NCBI RefSeq assembly: GCF_008831285.2
Contig: NC_045145.1
Coordinates: forward strand, 19,422,040 to 19,486,039
Source of the DNA: Nymphaea colorata
Lineage: Eukaryota; Streptophyta; Magnoliopsida; Nymphaeales; Nymphaeaceae
DNA: 64,000 nucleotides
Reading direction: 5' to 3'
Within the stretch, counting starts at the first letter, position 1. Each line of letters starts with the position of its first letter. Position numbers and translations under genes: made by a program. The notes under the pieces were generated by a model, which saw only the letters and a program-made list of their open reading frames with translations, was not told where the DNA came from and ran no database searches. Below, piece by piece: positions 16,031-33,400 of this stretch.

Positions 16031-19000
16031 AGCCGAAGATGCCCAACAAGCACTCGCTGCTATTACTATTGATGATACAAACAACTCAGAATGGTTAGCC
16101 GATACTAGAACATCCGCTCACATGACTGGGAACCCTGGTAAGATTTCTAAAATCTCTGCTTATCATGGAAGTGATCATGTTGTTGTTGGAGATGGCATGT
16201 CTTTTTCTATAACTCATATTGATAACAATGACATTGATATGAATGGATCATCAATTCCTCTTTTTCATGCTCTATATGTTCCAAAACTATGGAAAGACTT
16301 ACTTTTGTCAGTCAATTAAGTGAGTTACCATATGTTTTTGAGTTTTCCTCCTCATGTTGCCTTATAAAGGACATGAGAACAGGGAAAATAGTAGCGCAGG
16401 GCAGCAAGCGTGATGGAGTCTATACCATCGTAAGGTCAGGCACACAATATGTTTTCCATCTAGATTTCGGCGTGTTTCAAAAGAACAATGACACTTCAGA
16501 TTAGGACATCCCCATACTGGCGTTGTGAGACATTTGCAGTAGAAAAATCTGATCGATGTTTGCTTTTTAGTTTCTACAACTTCTATTTTTCATAGCTACC
16601 AACTTGGCAAATCATGTAGGTTGCCGTTTCTTGAACGAGAAAATAAATTTGTTGAACTTTTTGAAAAAATTCACTCGAATTTGTGGGGACCAATGCCCGT
16701 TTGTTCACATTTTGGCTATCAGTACTATGTGATCTTTGTTGATGAGCATTCTAGATTCACTTGGCTATACCCCTTGAAGTCGAAATCCAATTTTTTTATT
16801 TGTTTTTAGCATTTTCAAAAATATGTTAAAACATAATTTAATAAGTGGATAAAAGTTTTTCAATCAGATGAAGGGGGAGAATACACGAGCACAAGATTTA
16901 GAGATCACCTAAAATCTCTTAGAACAAAACAACAGTTTTCTTGTCCTTACACTAAACAACACAACGGTATCGCAGAAATAAAACATTGCAACATCACAGA
17001 ATTGGGTTTGACCATGATGTTGCACGCCAACGTCCCCAAGCGTTTCTTGTTTGAGGCTTTTAGCAGTGTTGTCTTTCTCATTAATAGGCTACCATCATCT
17101 TCTCTAAAAACGGATTCTCCTTACTTGAAGCTTTTTGGGTGGCATCCTAAGTATGATTTTCTTCGTGTTTTTGAATGTCGATGTTTCCCTTATTTGAGAG
17201 ACTATGCACGAGATAAATTGGAGCCTCAATCATTGCCGTGTGTCTTTCTTGGGTACAGTGACAGTCACAAAGGATATCGCTGCTTATATCTGGCTACTGG
17301 AAAAATGTTTATCTCTCGACATGTTTGTTTTGATGAACATTTTTTTCCTTATAAAAATCCTGCAAAATTATATGATGGAGATTCTCTAACTTCTAATTTA
17401 ATTTCTTTCGATGAGGAACAACCGGTTTCTGAAGATAATAGTTCTACTCGAACAAATGATGCTCGTGAGGAAGAAAGAAGTGGGATTGACACATACTCTC
17501 AGTTTCAAGAGGCTTCCATTGACAATATGACGTTAAATGGGGAGTTGGTTCACAATCAGCCAAGCAACTCCAATCAAGGTGAACATGAGACAGTCATAAC
17601 TGAAAGCATGGAACGAAATATCACTATGCCAGGCAATGCAGTCCATAATCAGACGAAAAATTTGGAACAAGATCAAAGCAGACATGGAATACTTGACCAC
17701 GACCAAAAGCTTTGAACAAGGTACTACTTCTCCTGCCATGGTTAGAACAATGGTCACCAAAACGATGGTGGGAACTTTCAAGCTTAATCCCAAATATGCC
17801 AACTTACATGTCTTGTATCAAGATATTTCCAAAGAACCTTCAAGTATTAATGAAGCTCTTGGGAAACCAGACTGGAAAAAGGCTATGGACAAAGAAATTA
17901 AAGTCTTAGATGAAAATCAAATATGGAGACTTGTACCCCTATGGTCCCAAGATGAATCTAGTTGGATTGAAATGAGTGTTTAAAATTAAACTCAAATTAG
18001 ATGGGACGTTGAAAAAACTTAAAGCTAGACTTGTTGCTCGAGGGTTTACTAAAAAAGAAGGAATTGATTTCCATAAAACCTTTCTCTATTAGTTCGTCCT
18101 ACCACTTTTAGAATGATTCTCTCCATTGCTACTGTTAGACGGTGGGAATTGAGGCAGCTAGATATCGAGAATGTTTTTTTACATGGTACTATTCATGAAG
18201 ATGTATACATGAGGCAACCTCCAGGGTATGAAGATAAAACGAAACCGGAATATGTTTGTAAATTACAACGAGCTATTTACGGTCTAAAACAGGCATGGCG
18301 AGCGTAGTATGCTAGATTAAGCAGTTTCCTTCTTGATTATGGTTTTACTATTAGTGTGGTTGATACATTCATGTTTACATTACATCAAAAATAAAAAACT
18401 CTTGTGTTTCTCGTGTATGTTGATGACATGATCCTAACTGGAAATTGTTCCATATTCTTGTAAAGTTTTGTTAATGCTTTTTGCATGTAATTTTTCGTCA
18501 AAGATCTTGAGAGGCTAAGCTATTTTTTAGGAGTTGAAGTGACTTGTACAAAACAAGGAATTCTCTTAATTCTCTTATGTCAAACCAAATATGCTAAAGA
18601 CATTCTTGAAAGAGCAAAGATCGAGGATTGCAAACCAAGTACCACGCCAATGAGCCCAAAAACGCCGCAGTATAAAGATGACGAAGAGAAATTTGATAAT
18701 CCTACTCTCTATAGGCAAATAGTTGTTTCTTTGCAATACTTACTCTAACACAACCAGACATTTCTTTTGTTGTTAATTATGTTAGTCAGTTTATGCATGA
18801 GTCATTACATATTCATTATCAAATGGTCAAAAGGATTCTACGGTACATCAAAGGATCTATACACATGGAACTAAACATATTGATGCAAAGCACTCTTGAT
18901 TTATATGTTTTTTCAGATTCAGACTGGGCAGGATGTTCTCAATCTATGCGATCCACTATAGGATTTTGTGTTTTTCTTGGTGCTAATTGCGTGTCTTGGG

Positions 19001-19365
19001 GTGCTAAGAAGCAAAACAACATAGTCAGATCAAGTACTGAGGCTGAATACAAAGCAATGGCATCAACAGTAGCAGAACTTACATGACAATTCTTAATGAA
19101 GGACATTGGAATTCAGATTATCAAAGTTCTAATTTTACACTGTGACAACAAGAGCTTTCTTTATATGACGGCAAATCCGGTGTTTCATAATAAAAGCAAG
19201 CACATTCAAATTGACTTTCATTACGTAAGAGAGTGAATTGCTAAAAAACAACTTGAGACTAAGTATATTTCAACCAATATCAAGTTGCCGATCTTTTTAC
19301 CAAAAGCCTATCAAAGCGTATTTTCAATCTTCTCAAGAGCAAACTCGGCCTCCAAGAAAGTTGAC
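16031..19365 (+). pseudogene. Copia pol remnant (protease, integrase, RT, RNase H)
   Basis: Protease: the catalytic DSGA is DTRT (16101-16112), followed by AHMTGNPG. GAG-pre-integrase: a degraded LGHPHTG region near 16505. Integrase: the first catalytic Asp of the HSDLWGP motif is Asn (AAT at 16678), while SDEGGEY (from about 16864) and HNGIAE keep the other two acidic residues. A C-terminal integrase and hinge region spans 17002-17715. Reverse transcriptase: RLVARGFTKKEGIDF (about 18027), [18 protein letters not shown] and an intact LVYVDDMILTG around 18410-18440. RNase H: SDSDWAGC, RSSTEAEYKAM. Stops and frameshifts occur throughout, for example near 18090 and 18306, so no functional polyprotein can be made. 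Confidence 0.9.
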
Positions 19366-19448
19366 TCAGTTTGAATTGGAACTCAATTCTGTCATTGAAA
19401 TGCGACAATTTTGGGATCCCATTGAACAGCGACTCGGTTTCAACAAGA

Positions 19449-19767
19449 TGAAGAGCTGATAATTAAAGATTATGATCGGATGAAAAAGGCAGAAAGATCT
19501 GAAGATAAGGAAAGGCGACAATTTTGGGATCAATCAAAGATTTTATCTAATCTAGGCAAGAAAGTTGTTGCCTATGATAAAACTTAAAATTTTTCCCCAT
19601 AAAAGGAACTCAATATTTTTCCCTATGAAAGAAACTCAATTCTGTCATTGTATATCATCTTTAAAAATACAGTCTGAGTGCCTTCTAGCCGTGGATGTAG
19701 GCTTTAACAAGCTGAGCCACGTTAAATCTGTCTTCCTCGTTCTCTTTTACATTTTCTTTAAGAACAT
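19449..19767 (+). repeat. 3' LTR of the copia element
   Basis: It shares the blocks listed for the 5' LTR but is longer. It has an extra segment at about 19473-19540, a small internal duplication of the AAAGGAACTCAAT/TTTTTCCC unit near 19600-19630, and a further terminal portion (GAGCCACGTTAAATCTGT) missing on the left. An LTR-like GGAACTCAATTCTGTCATTG also occurs upstream at about 19378, between the end of pol and the LTR, so this end has been rearranged. The exact right edge is uncertain. Confidence 0.7.
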
Positions 19768-21564
19768 GATAAGTGGTTAGGCCATCAACATCTCCCATAC
19801 CTGGTATGGTCGTTCCAATAATGAACCATGCCTCCGTTTCTTGGAGATTGAACCACCCCCGCCCCCTCATCGTTGGCTCAATTCCCTAGATCTTGAAGGC
19901 ACAATTTCAAACATTTTCCTTTCATGATGCCTCGTTTTTTCAATTCTGTTCCCACTGGCCCTTGAATGGATTGCGTCACTTTCACATTGTATCCTTACTT
20001 CTCCAGGAGTCTCCCAGTGATTGAGACCAAGCGGTGATATGCAGATAGGTCCTTGATTATGGTGGTTCATCCTGAAGTCATCGACTCACATCCAACTCCT
20101 CAGTTTCACCACGGCCTGCTGCAACTACTAAAGCAATCTCATTGTGCAATTTGCAGATCGACTAAAGCTTAAAGATTTCAGCAGCGCAGGCATCCCATTG
20201 AAGCGCATAGTGAATTAAAGAATTGAAAAAACATCCAGAAGAAGTATAAGAAGTAGAAAGCATGAAATTGCCAGAACGTTTGGGATTATTTGATAGGGAA
20301 GAAACATAGTTCACACTCTTTTGTGCCCATAATTCAGAGCAAAAGGAAATATGCTCTGTCTTAGAGTAGAGCAGAGAACAACAGGGAAAGCTGTAAAGAA
20401 GAAGACAACGAAAATTGCAGTAAAGAGAAGATGCCTTCTTACTTCACACAGAGAATTACAGAATTTTTATAGACTGTAGAATAAATATCTGATGACAATT
20501 CTTATTTTGCCCTTCTACAAAGAATCGTATATGCAGGACTCATAAATATCTCCTGGGAAAATATATATCAACTTCTGACGAATGGAACTGCAATTGTACT
20601 GAATATTCTCCACTTTCTGTTTCTTCCAGATTTGATACGTCTTCATACCCAAATCATAATGGATCAAGCGAGATACTTTTGGAGGCTTCCATCAAAGCAC
20701 TGGCTCTACATGAATGATTTTCTTCTCAACAGTTCTGTGCCGTTCCATGCAAGAGAATGCTAGCTAATCAAGAACAAGCTTTGAAGGGCACATTTGATCC
20801 ACCAAACGCATAGCTGAAATCAGGGGGACATTAGGAAGAACTGTACTGGTAGGGGGTACATCTTTTGCCTAGAGACCAGAAGGGTACCACTAGAACAAAG
20901 ACAAGTTGTATATTGCTAGAACTGAGTATCAAGAAAGGGGAGTCGGCTAACTACTGTGATGTTGGCACACACTTTTTATTATTAGAGAAAAGGTAGTCGC
21001 ATGCACATGATGTTACAAGACATCAGGCTGTCATGCATACTTTTTAGCTATCTGCCACATGCTAAACTTAGTGATTGATGTCTCGTTTTCATTATTCCTT
21101 CATAAATTATTTAAAATCATAGTGATTTCAATGTGCAAGTCGCTATCTGCATAAAACATGTATGAGACATTAGAAACAACTTGCTAATGCGTTTAATGAG
21201 TTTCTTGACGCCGAAGCTTGAAAGAACTAAAAACAGATGAAGATAATGAATGCATTTGGTGAGTAGCACCATGTCTTTTGTTAATGACATAGAAGCACCA
21301 AAAAAACCACTTGGTCTGAGTCGCCGACAGAGCAGTAGAAGACACAAACTGGAAGGCCGACTGCGCACTAAGTTTGGCGAGGTTCTTTCTCTCTTCGTCT
21401 GTCTCTGTCTCTCTCTCCCTAGAATGCCAAAAGGCATGTAGGATAGCTAGTCGGGCAGGGTGACGCGTAGTGGAGAAATGTTGGTATGAGTTAAGGGGTG
21501 CCTCTTGGTGGTTTACTGGCCTTGTATCGGTGCTAACCTCTATTTGGCTTTTCTTATAATGTTA

Positions 21565-21616
<52 letters not shown>

Positions 21617-22002
21617 GAACAATTGTGGGGTTGCAATTCATGACAGTCAAATACAGGAGGCCCCGTCGAATTCCTATCCGATACAGTGGAAAATGACAGA
21701 ATGTTCAAACCAGATCCGGCCCATTAGATTGAAAATGAGCACTCATGTCTTCTGTGGTCAAGCTTGGGCTCTTGAGAGGGCCGAAGATGATGAAGCAACA
21801 AGCGAGAAACGGAGCAAGAAGTGAGCCAACTCGGCCCACGCGCCCTTCCGATCTCTCTCACGAAGGCAGCCAAATTTTCCAAGTTTTCAAATCTCAGTCT
21901 CATGGACAATTTCAAAAGTCTCTCACCAGCGATTCCAGGTATCGATCATCCAACGTCAACTGGCAACTGATCTGCTGCACAAATTTGGCTCATAAATTCT
22001 CT
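19768..22002. other. Intergenic region, no recognised gene
   Basis: Mostly unique AT-rich sequence between the retrotransposon and the Dof gene, with a long (TC)n tract at 21567-21615. Two adjacent minus-strand open frames at 19.7-20.1 kb have no family I recognise and partly overlap the LTR, so I do not call them genes. Confidence 0.55.
21567..21615 (+). repeat. (TC)n microsatellite
   Basis: Uninterrupted TC dinucleotide tract of about 24 units. Confidence 0.95.
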
Positions 22003-23843
22003 TCATCCATTCGATGAGCTTCCGTATTTGGAACCGGAAGAAACCGAAGCATCGCATGATTCGCCATCAAAGCAATAGTAGGCAGGTGGGTAGCCACCAT
22101 GAGGCCACCCCAGCAAGCTGCTGAAGCCCTCCTGGTTCACCTCCTCCAGATTCAACTCTTCCATTCCATGACCCCACGATCCACTTGGAGCAGAGGAGGA
22201 AGAAGGCAAAGAATGCCCACAGAGAAACCCATCAAGTACTTGGCCCCCCTGGTCCTTGATGAACACCGCCGCCTTTGGCTTTCTTTTTCTGCGGCCGGAG
22301 CCGACGGGCAGGTTCCTCTGGTTGCCGCCATTGGTCCAGAACCGCTGGCACCTCCTGCAGAAGTGCCTCGGCTGGGTGGTGCTGTAATTGTTGAAGTAGC
22401 AGAACTTGGTGTCCGCGCTATCGCACCTTGGGCACTTAGCCGTCCTGTCCACCCCGGACTTGTCCTTTGGTGTTACTCTCTTCCCATCTCCATCTCCATC
22501 TCCATCTCCCTGCCCTGCTTCGCTTGCTGGCTTTTGATACTCTCCTCTCGTAGCAGTTGGCGAAGGGGACGATCGTTCTCCTTCTTTATCAGATTCAGTA
22601 CGGTCTTCCCTCTCAGATGCTGCTTCCTGATTCATCACATCAACATATCAGAGAGTGAGAGAGAGGGGGGACAGAGAAAGAGAGAGAGAGCAAGCGAGAG
22701 AGAGAAAGGGAGGGAGAACAAATTAATAATTGCCTGGTGGAGCAAACATCAGAAGGTGAAGCCTTGTTGTGCAAACTTGAGCTTGTGCCCTGAGTGTTCT
22801 TGCAAGGTTAGTACAAATACATACTTACCAGTAACTGTAACCATCGACAAGACCTACCCTTATTTTAAAGAGGTATAATCAGGTTGAACAACCCATTTTA
22901 GCATCAAAATCCGGTTTTGAGACATGAAACAGGATTTAATTGTTCCAAAGAAAAAATGAAGAACATCGTCTGTATATTTGTAGGTCTTACTGCAGAAATC
23001 GACATCATTGCAAAGTTTTATCACCAATTCCACTTTTAACTACTTAACTATTTGCGATTCAGGATCGACTTTGCACTTGATCGTCCAAGACAAGCTTGCG
23101 AAGGATCAGACTGAAAACTGCTGAACGCATGACCAGCAGACTCAGAGAAATCCCAAACGCCCAACTAAAATTTTATCTTTTTGAATCACTAATCGAAGTA
23201 CTAGCACCCAAAAAGGACAACCGTTGTGAAAGAAAGATCTAGCCCATTTTAATTCCAGCCCAAGTTACAGATGAATTGTAAATACATGAAGCGGCAAGTC
23301 TGAGCTGCGAACAGAAGGATGAAGCATTAAGTAGTCTTGAAAAGCACGAGGAAAAAAATTGCAGTTAAAAAAAGTTGGAGTAAACAAATGAAAAAATATA
23401 TTTTGTGATTAAAAATGCCGTTTTGATTAAGCGATTTTTTGTCATTTTCTTTCCTGTACAAGTCCACAGCTCACACACAAAGGCATACACAGACACACAC
23501 ATATACACAAACTGTGGGCGTGTAGATTCTGAAATTATGTGGACTAATGTCTGTGAAATCTAGGGGCTCTCTACTATTGTTCCCATTTTTCGGTTTTTTA
23601 CACAGATCCAACCATATGAAACAAATGTAAAGTATCCAAAACTATATATTGAACAAATAATGAAAATATAATGCATACATTGGAATTTACGAAGAAATAA
23701 TGTTCCGTTTCCTGACTCACAAAATCCGATCACATTGCATTTTCACCAATATTCTCTTATTTCTACATTTTTTGCAATTTCAGATCTATTTATGTAGCCT
23801 TTTTTTTTTTGAAAAGTTACTCATTAAACATTCACATGGTTAA

Positions 23844-23888
<45 letters not shown>

Positions 23889-23930
23889 GTAACTGGCACT
23901 TCTTATCCCCAAAATTTTAGTTCTCTCTCT

Positions 23931-23970
<40 letters not shown>

Positions 23971-25098
23971 CTCTAATCATTTTTAAGACTGATCCGGCTA
24001 GTCCCCTTTAATTTTCAGCACTTTTCACTCATTTTCTGCACAATCTACTCTATAATTTTCATTTTTAATCTGAAATATCAGTAAACGTATAAAATGATGT
24101 TTTTCAAAATTCTGGATAAGATATTAAAATCAACGAACTGATCTTTTTTTTTTCTTTCTAGTGTTGAAGACACATGAATTTTATGTTTTAAACAGACAAA
24201 TCACACGTAGACAACTGCTTTTCTACCGGAAAAGATCGGCAAAAATATAGGGCATGTGACTGGCTTAATTTGTTTTCCTTATATAAGAGAACAGGTAGCT
24301 TCAAATGAGTTCCTCATCAGGTTCGGAAGTCGCTAAACCAGCTCCAGGATTCATCCACTGCAGTAGTAATAGTTTCAAATAGTTTTGTTTGTGAACTTTT
24401 GTGTACTATTATGACGAGTTTCATCGATATATATAGTTACCATCCTTCGTCACCATCGTCATCACAGCTTTCGTCTTCCTGTTGGACATCAGTACTATCA
24501 TTCTCTTCATCCGCACGTAAAGAAAAAGGAGATCTGAGAGGAGGAGTCTGAAGTCCGGACTCTAACCCAATCATGGAGCAGCAAACATCTCTCAGATCTC
24601 CCCTTCCTCTAGTTGGAGTCATCCCCATTCTTTAAAAATGCAAGTAGGAAGTACATTTCCGGCATGTATCCAATCCACTTGGAAAATTGCCGAGTAACCG
24701 AACAAAATCTCTTGAGAACGACCAAAAACACACGGGAGAACTAATCATGAATGAGAGGAAGAGACAGAGAGACCATGTAAAGAACAGGGAAAGTATGGGG
24801 AGCATCGATGATACCCTCCAAGACGAAACCAGAACTAAGTTTGGTCGCTCTCCATGAGAACAAAAGGAAAAGAAAACAAAAAAGTTTCTGAAAACGGCGA
24901 AACAAGAAATCGAGAGAGAGAAGGGGCTCGGACCTTCGGGGAAGTGGTGGCGGGGTCGAGCGTCGGAATGGTGAGGCGAGAGCGAGGTTCTTCGGAGCTC
25001 GAGACGGAGGCGGAGTACTGGCGGTGGTGGCGGTGGTGGATCGTCTGGCCGAAGAGTTTGAAGGCGGCAGCGGCGGCACCGGCGACGTCGTCTCTCAT
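22003..25098 (-). CDS. Dof zinc-finger transcription factor, cyclic Dof factor (CDF/COG1)-like, three-exon model
   Basis: The Dof exon (down to the stop at 22003) contains the single zinc finger: [19 protein letters not shown], then [15 protein letters not shown], ending [12 protein letters not shown]. All four CX2CX21CX2C ligands are present. QPRHFC and VGSGRRK resemble the CDF/COG1 subgroup, known for photoperiod and light-signalling repression. Upstream, 25098-24934 encodes MRDDVAG, then [19 protein letters not shown] is the N-terminal signature of that subgroup. Proposed exons: 1, 25098-24934 (AAG|GTCCGA, phase 0); 2, 24547-24441 (CTTCAG|ACTCCT to GGATG|GTAACT, acidic [20 protein letters not shown]); 3, about 22609-22003. 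This sums to 879 nt, 292 residues. The exon 3 acceptor is the weakest point: AATCAG|GAA (22626) and GCAG|CATC are alternatives in other phases. If the exons are not joined, translation could start at the ATG at 22635 (210 residues). The bare Dof call is near certain; the model is inference. Confidence 0.75.
22484..22516 (-). repeat. In-frame hexanucleotide repeat in the Dof exon
   Basis: A run of four GATGGA-type hexamers (CCATCT on the plus strand) encodes an Asp-Gly repeat just N-terminal to the Dof finger. Repeat-length change here would stay in frame, so this linker may be polymorphic. Confidence 0.9.
22640..24440 (-). other. Probable intron 2 of the Dof gene, with microsatellites
   Basis: In the three-exon model this is a 1.8-kb intron. 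Next to the Dof exon it is pyrimidine-rich on the transcribed strand (GA-rich plus strand, 22650-22710), as expected of a 3' intron end. It also contains a (TC)n tract at 23849-23883 and a TC/TA compound tract at 23924-23969. No other gene is visible. Confidence 0.5.
23849..23969 (+). repeat. (TC)n tract and nearby TC/TA compound microsatellite
   Basis: A (TC)n tract at 23849-23883 is followed 40 bp later by CTCTCTCTCTT joined to a (TA)n run ending at 23969. Confidence 0.95.
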
Positions 25099-25200
25099 TT
25101 CGTCGTCCCCTGCTTCTTTCTTTTCGTCCTCACTGGTCGACGACGGCAATCCTGCGCCCCCTTCAAATCTTTTAAAAGCCAGAGTGCGAGGGGTTCGTCG
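25099..25200 (-). promoter_or_regulatory. Proximal promoter and leader of the Dof gene
   Basis: A TTTTAAAAG motif at about 25171-25181 lies some 75 bp upstream of the proposed first ATG, where a TATA-like element would be expected. The leader is GC-richer than its surroundings. This is a weak, position-based assignment. Confidence 0.3.
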
Positions 25201-30415
<5,215 letters not shown>

Positions 30416-33400
30416 TCATTCGTTGCTGGAAACGGCAGGTCTCTGGCGTGCAAAGCCGGGCTGGATCATGTAATTGACGAGATGGGGCCCCAACATTAAC
30501 ACAAACCAGAAACACGGATAGGCAAGCTGCATCAGTAATCACCCTTCATTTCCCTTCTCCTTTAATATACACTCACAAAGAAAAGAAAGCAAAAGTATAA
30601 CAAAAACAAGGTTTGAGCTAAATCGGACTAAGAAAAACGCCAATACATAGCTCTTCTCTGTTACTTATCTCTTTGATGCATGCTTTATGAGTATAATAGG
30701 CAATACAGATATTTCATGCAGAATAACTTAAAAACAGACACGTCTAAACTATCAGATGAGCAGGGTGGTTTACTTGTGCAAATTCTTTCATCAATTTACG
30801 ATTTCTTTAGTTGAGTAGGAAGATCTCACCTGTAAGAGCATGGAAGGAGCGTCTTGCTGGGTGGCAGCTACATGGCTCCTAGTGCTCCTTCCATTGACCA
30901 AGGCTACGGAAGGGCTGTTGGCGGTGGTGATGTCCCAGAAGCTCCTCTTCTTTGCTGTCGGTACTGGTGACACAAACCTGTGAGAGGGGCTCTTCAGCTG
31001 CCCTTCAACTGTATCTGTGTCAGCTGTTCCTGCTCTCCTCCTTGCGGTCCTTACCGCAGCTGATGCTGCTCCACAGCATCTGGTCAGGACATGCTTGTTG
31101 CAATTGGACTTCAATGATGCCTTTTTTGCTTTACTATCGACTGTATGCAGGTTCCCAAGTGGTGGGGATGGTGGTGGTGCTTCGGTTGCTACTGCTGCTT
31201 CCTTTTGCAGCCGGTTTTGGCAAAGTTCTCTGATAAAATCATCCTTTTGCCGCAGCTGAAGAGCATGATCTCGTTTCATCTTCTCTATCTCACTCTCGAG
31301 AGTTTGAACGGTTTGCTTTAACTTGCGAACGATCTCTGGCTCTGGCGTTGGTGGGCACAAGCTGGAAGCATTGTTGGTGCGTCGTCTTTCTTTCTTTGTT
31401 ACAGAACCTGCAGGCGACAGTAGCGGGGAGGCAGCAGTTCCAGCTGAAGGTGCCGGTGATGCAGCTGCATTGGCTGCTAGGGACTGTGCTTGAGCTGTGA
31501 GTAGCTTTTGCTGGCAGCGAGCTAGTTGCGTTCTCAGCTCCCTGTTCTCTTTCTGCACTTCCAGCAACAGCTTCGCCTGATCACTTCCAAATTCAGAGTT
31601 GCCCAAATCTAGACCTTCATCACCAAATTCACAGGCCTTCGTGCGGATCTCCTTGGCTCGATCAGCCCAATGTAGCGTGTTCTGTGTCTCACCGAAGCAC
31701 AAACTGCTCGGGCTGATATTTGCTATCATAACGGTGTTGCAATATCCACCTAGGGAGTCCTTCAGGAGCTGGGTGAGCTTTGAATTTCTATACGGGATGT
31801 GTTTCTTTCCTTCCACCAGTGCATTGATGCAGCTGCTTAAAGCAAGTAGAGAACGGTTGATGTTGGCACCTTCGATTGACCTAACAGTTCGTTGATCAGT
31901 TGCCAAAGCTCTCTCTGAACCAGCTAAATCGATGAGTGATAGTTTTCCCACTCTGTTCACAACTTTGTTGCATGCATCCTTCACCCTATACTCTGCCACC
32001 ACCTGCACATATAATCTTTCACTTTGTTACTCTCTTCAATTTTGGAGTCACAATAGTTAAGAGAAATTTTATGGTTGAGCTAAAATGACCTGAAGAATAG
32101 CATGGGAGCGGGAGGAAGTCTCATTGACTCTGGTCGGTTCAGTTGTTCTGTTCTGATTCCCCTGCTGAAGCAATGCCATCACCTGCAGCGTGAACAAGTC
32201 AAGCCATCTGTATCAGCAATCCTTTTACAGTAACATCACAATTTATCAACCATTTGGAATGGCGGGACAGCTGACCTCGTCTGTTGAATAGGCTCTATAT
32301 TGAGTAAGACCCGACGCCACAATTCCCTAGTCACCACAAAGATTTTTGTATTGTTTCAAAAAGGTAAAAGCGGAATCACGAAGCATAAAGATCATATGAA
32401 ATTATAATTTTAGAAGGAACATAAATTATGTATTGGGGAGGCATGGGCACACCTGTTTATCCTCTCTGAGGACCAGAGGCCTGCCAGGGGACAGCAAATC
32501 TCTGACGGTCTCATTGTAGACCTCCAAGTATGACAGGTGAACAACATGATTTCCATCGAAGCTTCTCTGTCTAATTTTTGAGAATAGATCTTTGATAGCC
32601 AGGACCATAACCCCTGGATTCTCTAACGTGCCCAGCATTGTGTACGTCTTGCCAGCCCCAGTAGCACCATAGCAGAAAACGGATCCATTTCTGCCTTGAA
32701 GCACACCTTCAACAAGGTCAGCCGTGCTGCAAGGAACGACGCGTTTTCATTTGTCAGACACGAAAACTTAAGCAGAAGATGGTGATGCATGAAAATGATA
32801 CCCTTTCCTTGAATAACAGAGTATGCCAGTAGAATAGAAATTATTGGTGGTCAGAAAAAATTGTGGAAACCAACGTTTTTCAAGAACTCATTTTGAGAAA
32901 CCAACTCATTTTACAACGTTGAACTCAGCTGTCAATTTTTCGCAGATTCATGACTCAGGCAATCCAAGAACCCTGAATTTTCAAGTACTCTACATGTCCT
33001 ATAAACGCAGGAGAATCTTCATTTGAGTATTTCATAACAGTAACAAGGTTTTAATTTTGCTGATGTTCAAAATGCTGTTTCAACTAGCTGTTTTTCATTT
33101 TTTAGATTTTAACGGGCTCAATCTAGAACAAGGCTGAAATTTTACCAAGTAGAAAACTTACGTTGTGGTGTAGACCTCCTGTTGAGTGGTAGAGTCAGGA
33201 AACGAAGCATCAAACGTGAAATGTCTACCACGAAGCCTTTTCAACCGAAGATAGTCATTTTCACTAGCATGCTCTGTTAAATAGACATCTCTCTTATTGG
33301 GGATTTTAACAGAGCAATGAGAACCAGCTTCCTTCTCTTTCTTGGACATGGGCCTCAATCTAACAAAAACCAGAATTCTACTTCCAATGTCGGATATCTC

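Larger units (their letters stand above)
14360..19767 (+). mobile_element. Degenerate Ty1-copia LTR retrotransposon
   Basis: A full-layout but inactive copia element: 5' LTR remnant, primer binding site, untranslated leader, gag, protease, integrase, reverse transcriptase, RNase H and 3' LTR, all on the plus strand. The domain order PR-INT-RT-RH identifies Ty1-copia rather than gypsy. The coding region is broken by many stops and frameshifts, and two catalytic motifs are altered. The right end is set at the last ...AAGAACA before unrelated sequence, but I could not find a clean target-site duplication, so both ends are uncertain by tens of bases. Confidence 0.9.

Noticed and set aside
19685..20070. 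Two adjacent minus-strand frames next to the 3' LTR
   Set aside because: Not recognised, separated by a stop, and the first overlaps the LTR.
22099..22878. 259-residue plus-strand open frame opposite the Dof exon
   Set aside because: Antisense to a clear Dof zinc finger; no domain of its own.
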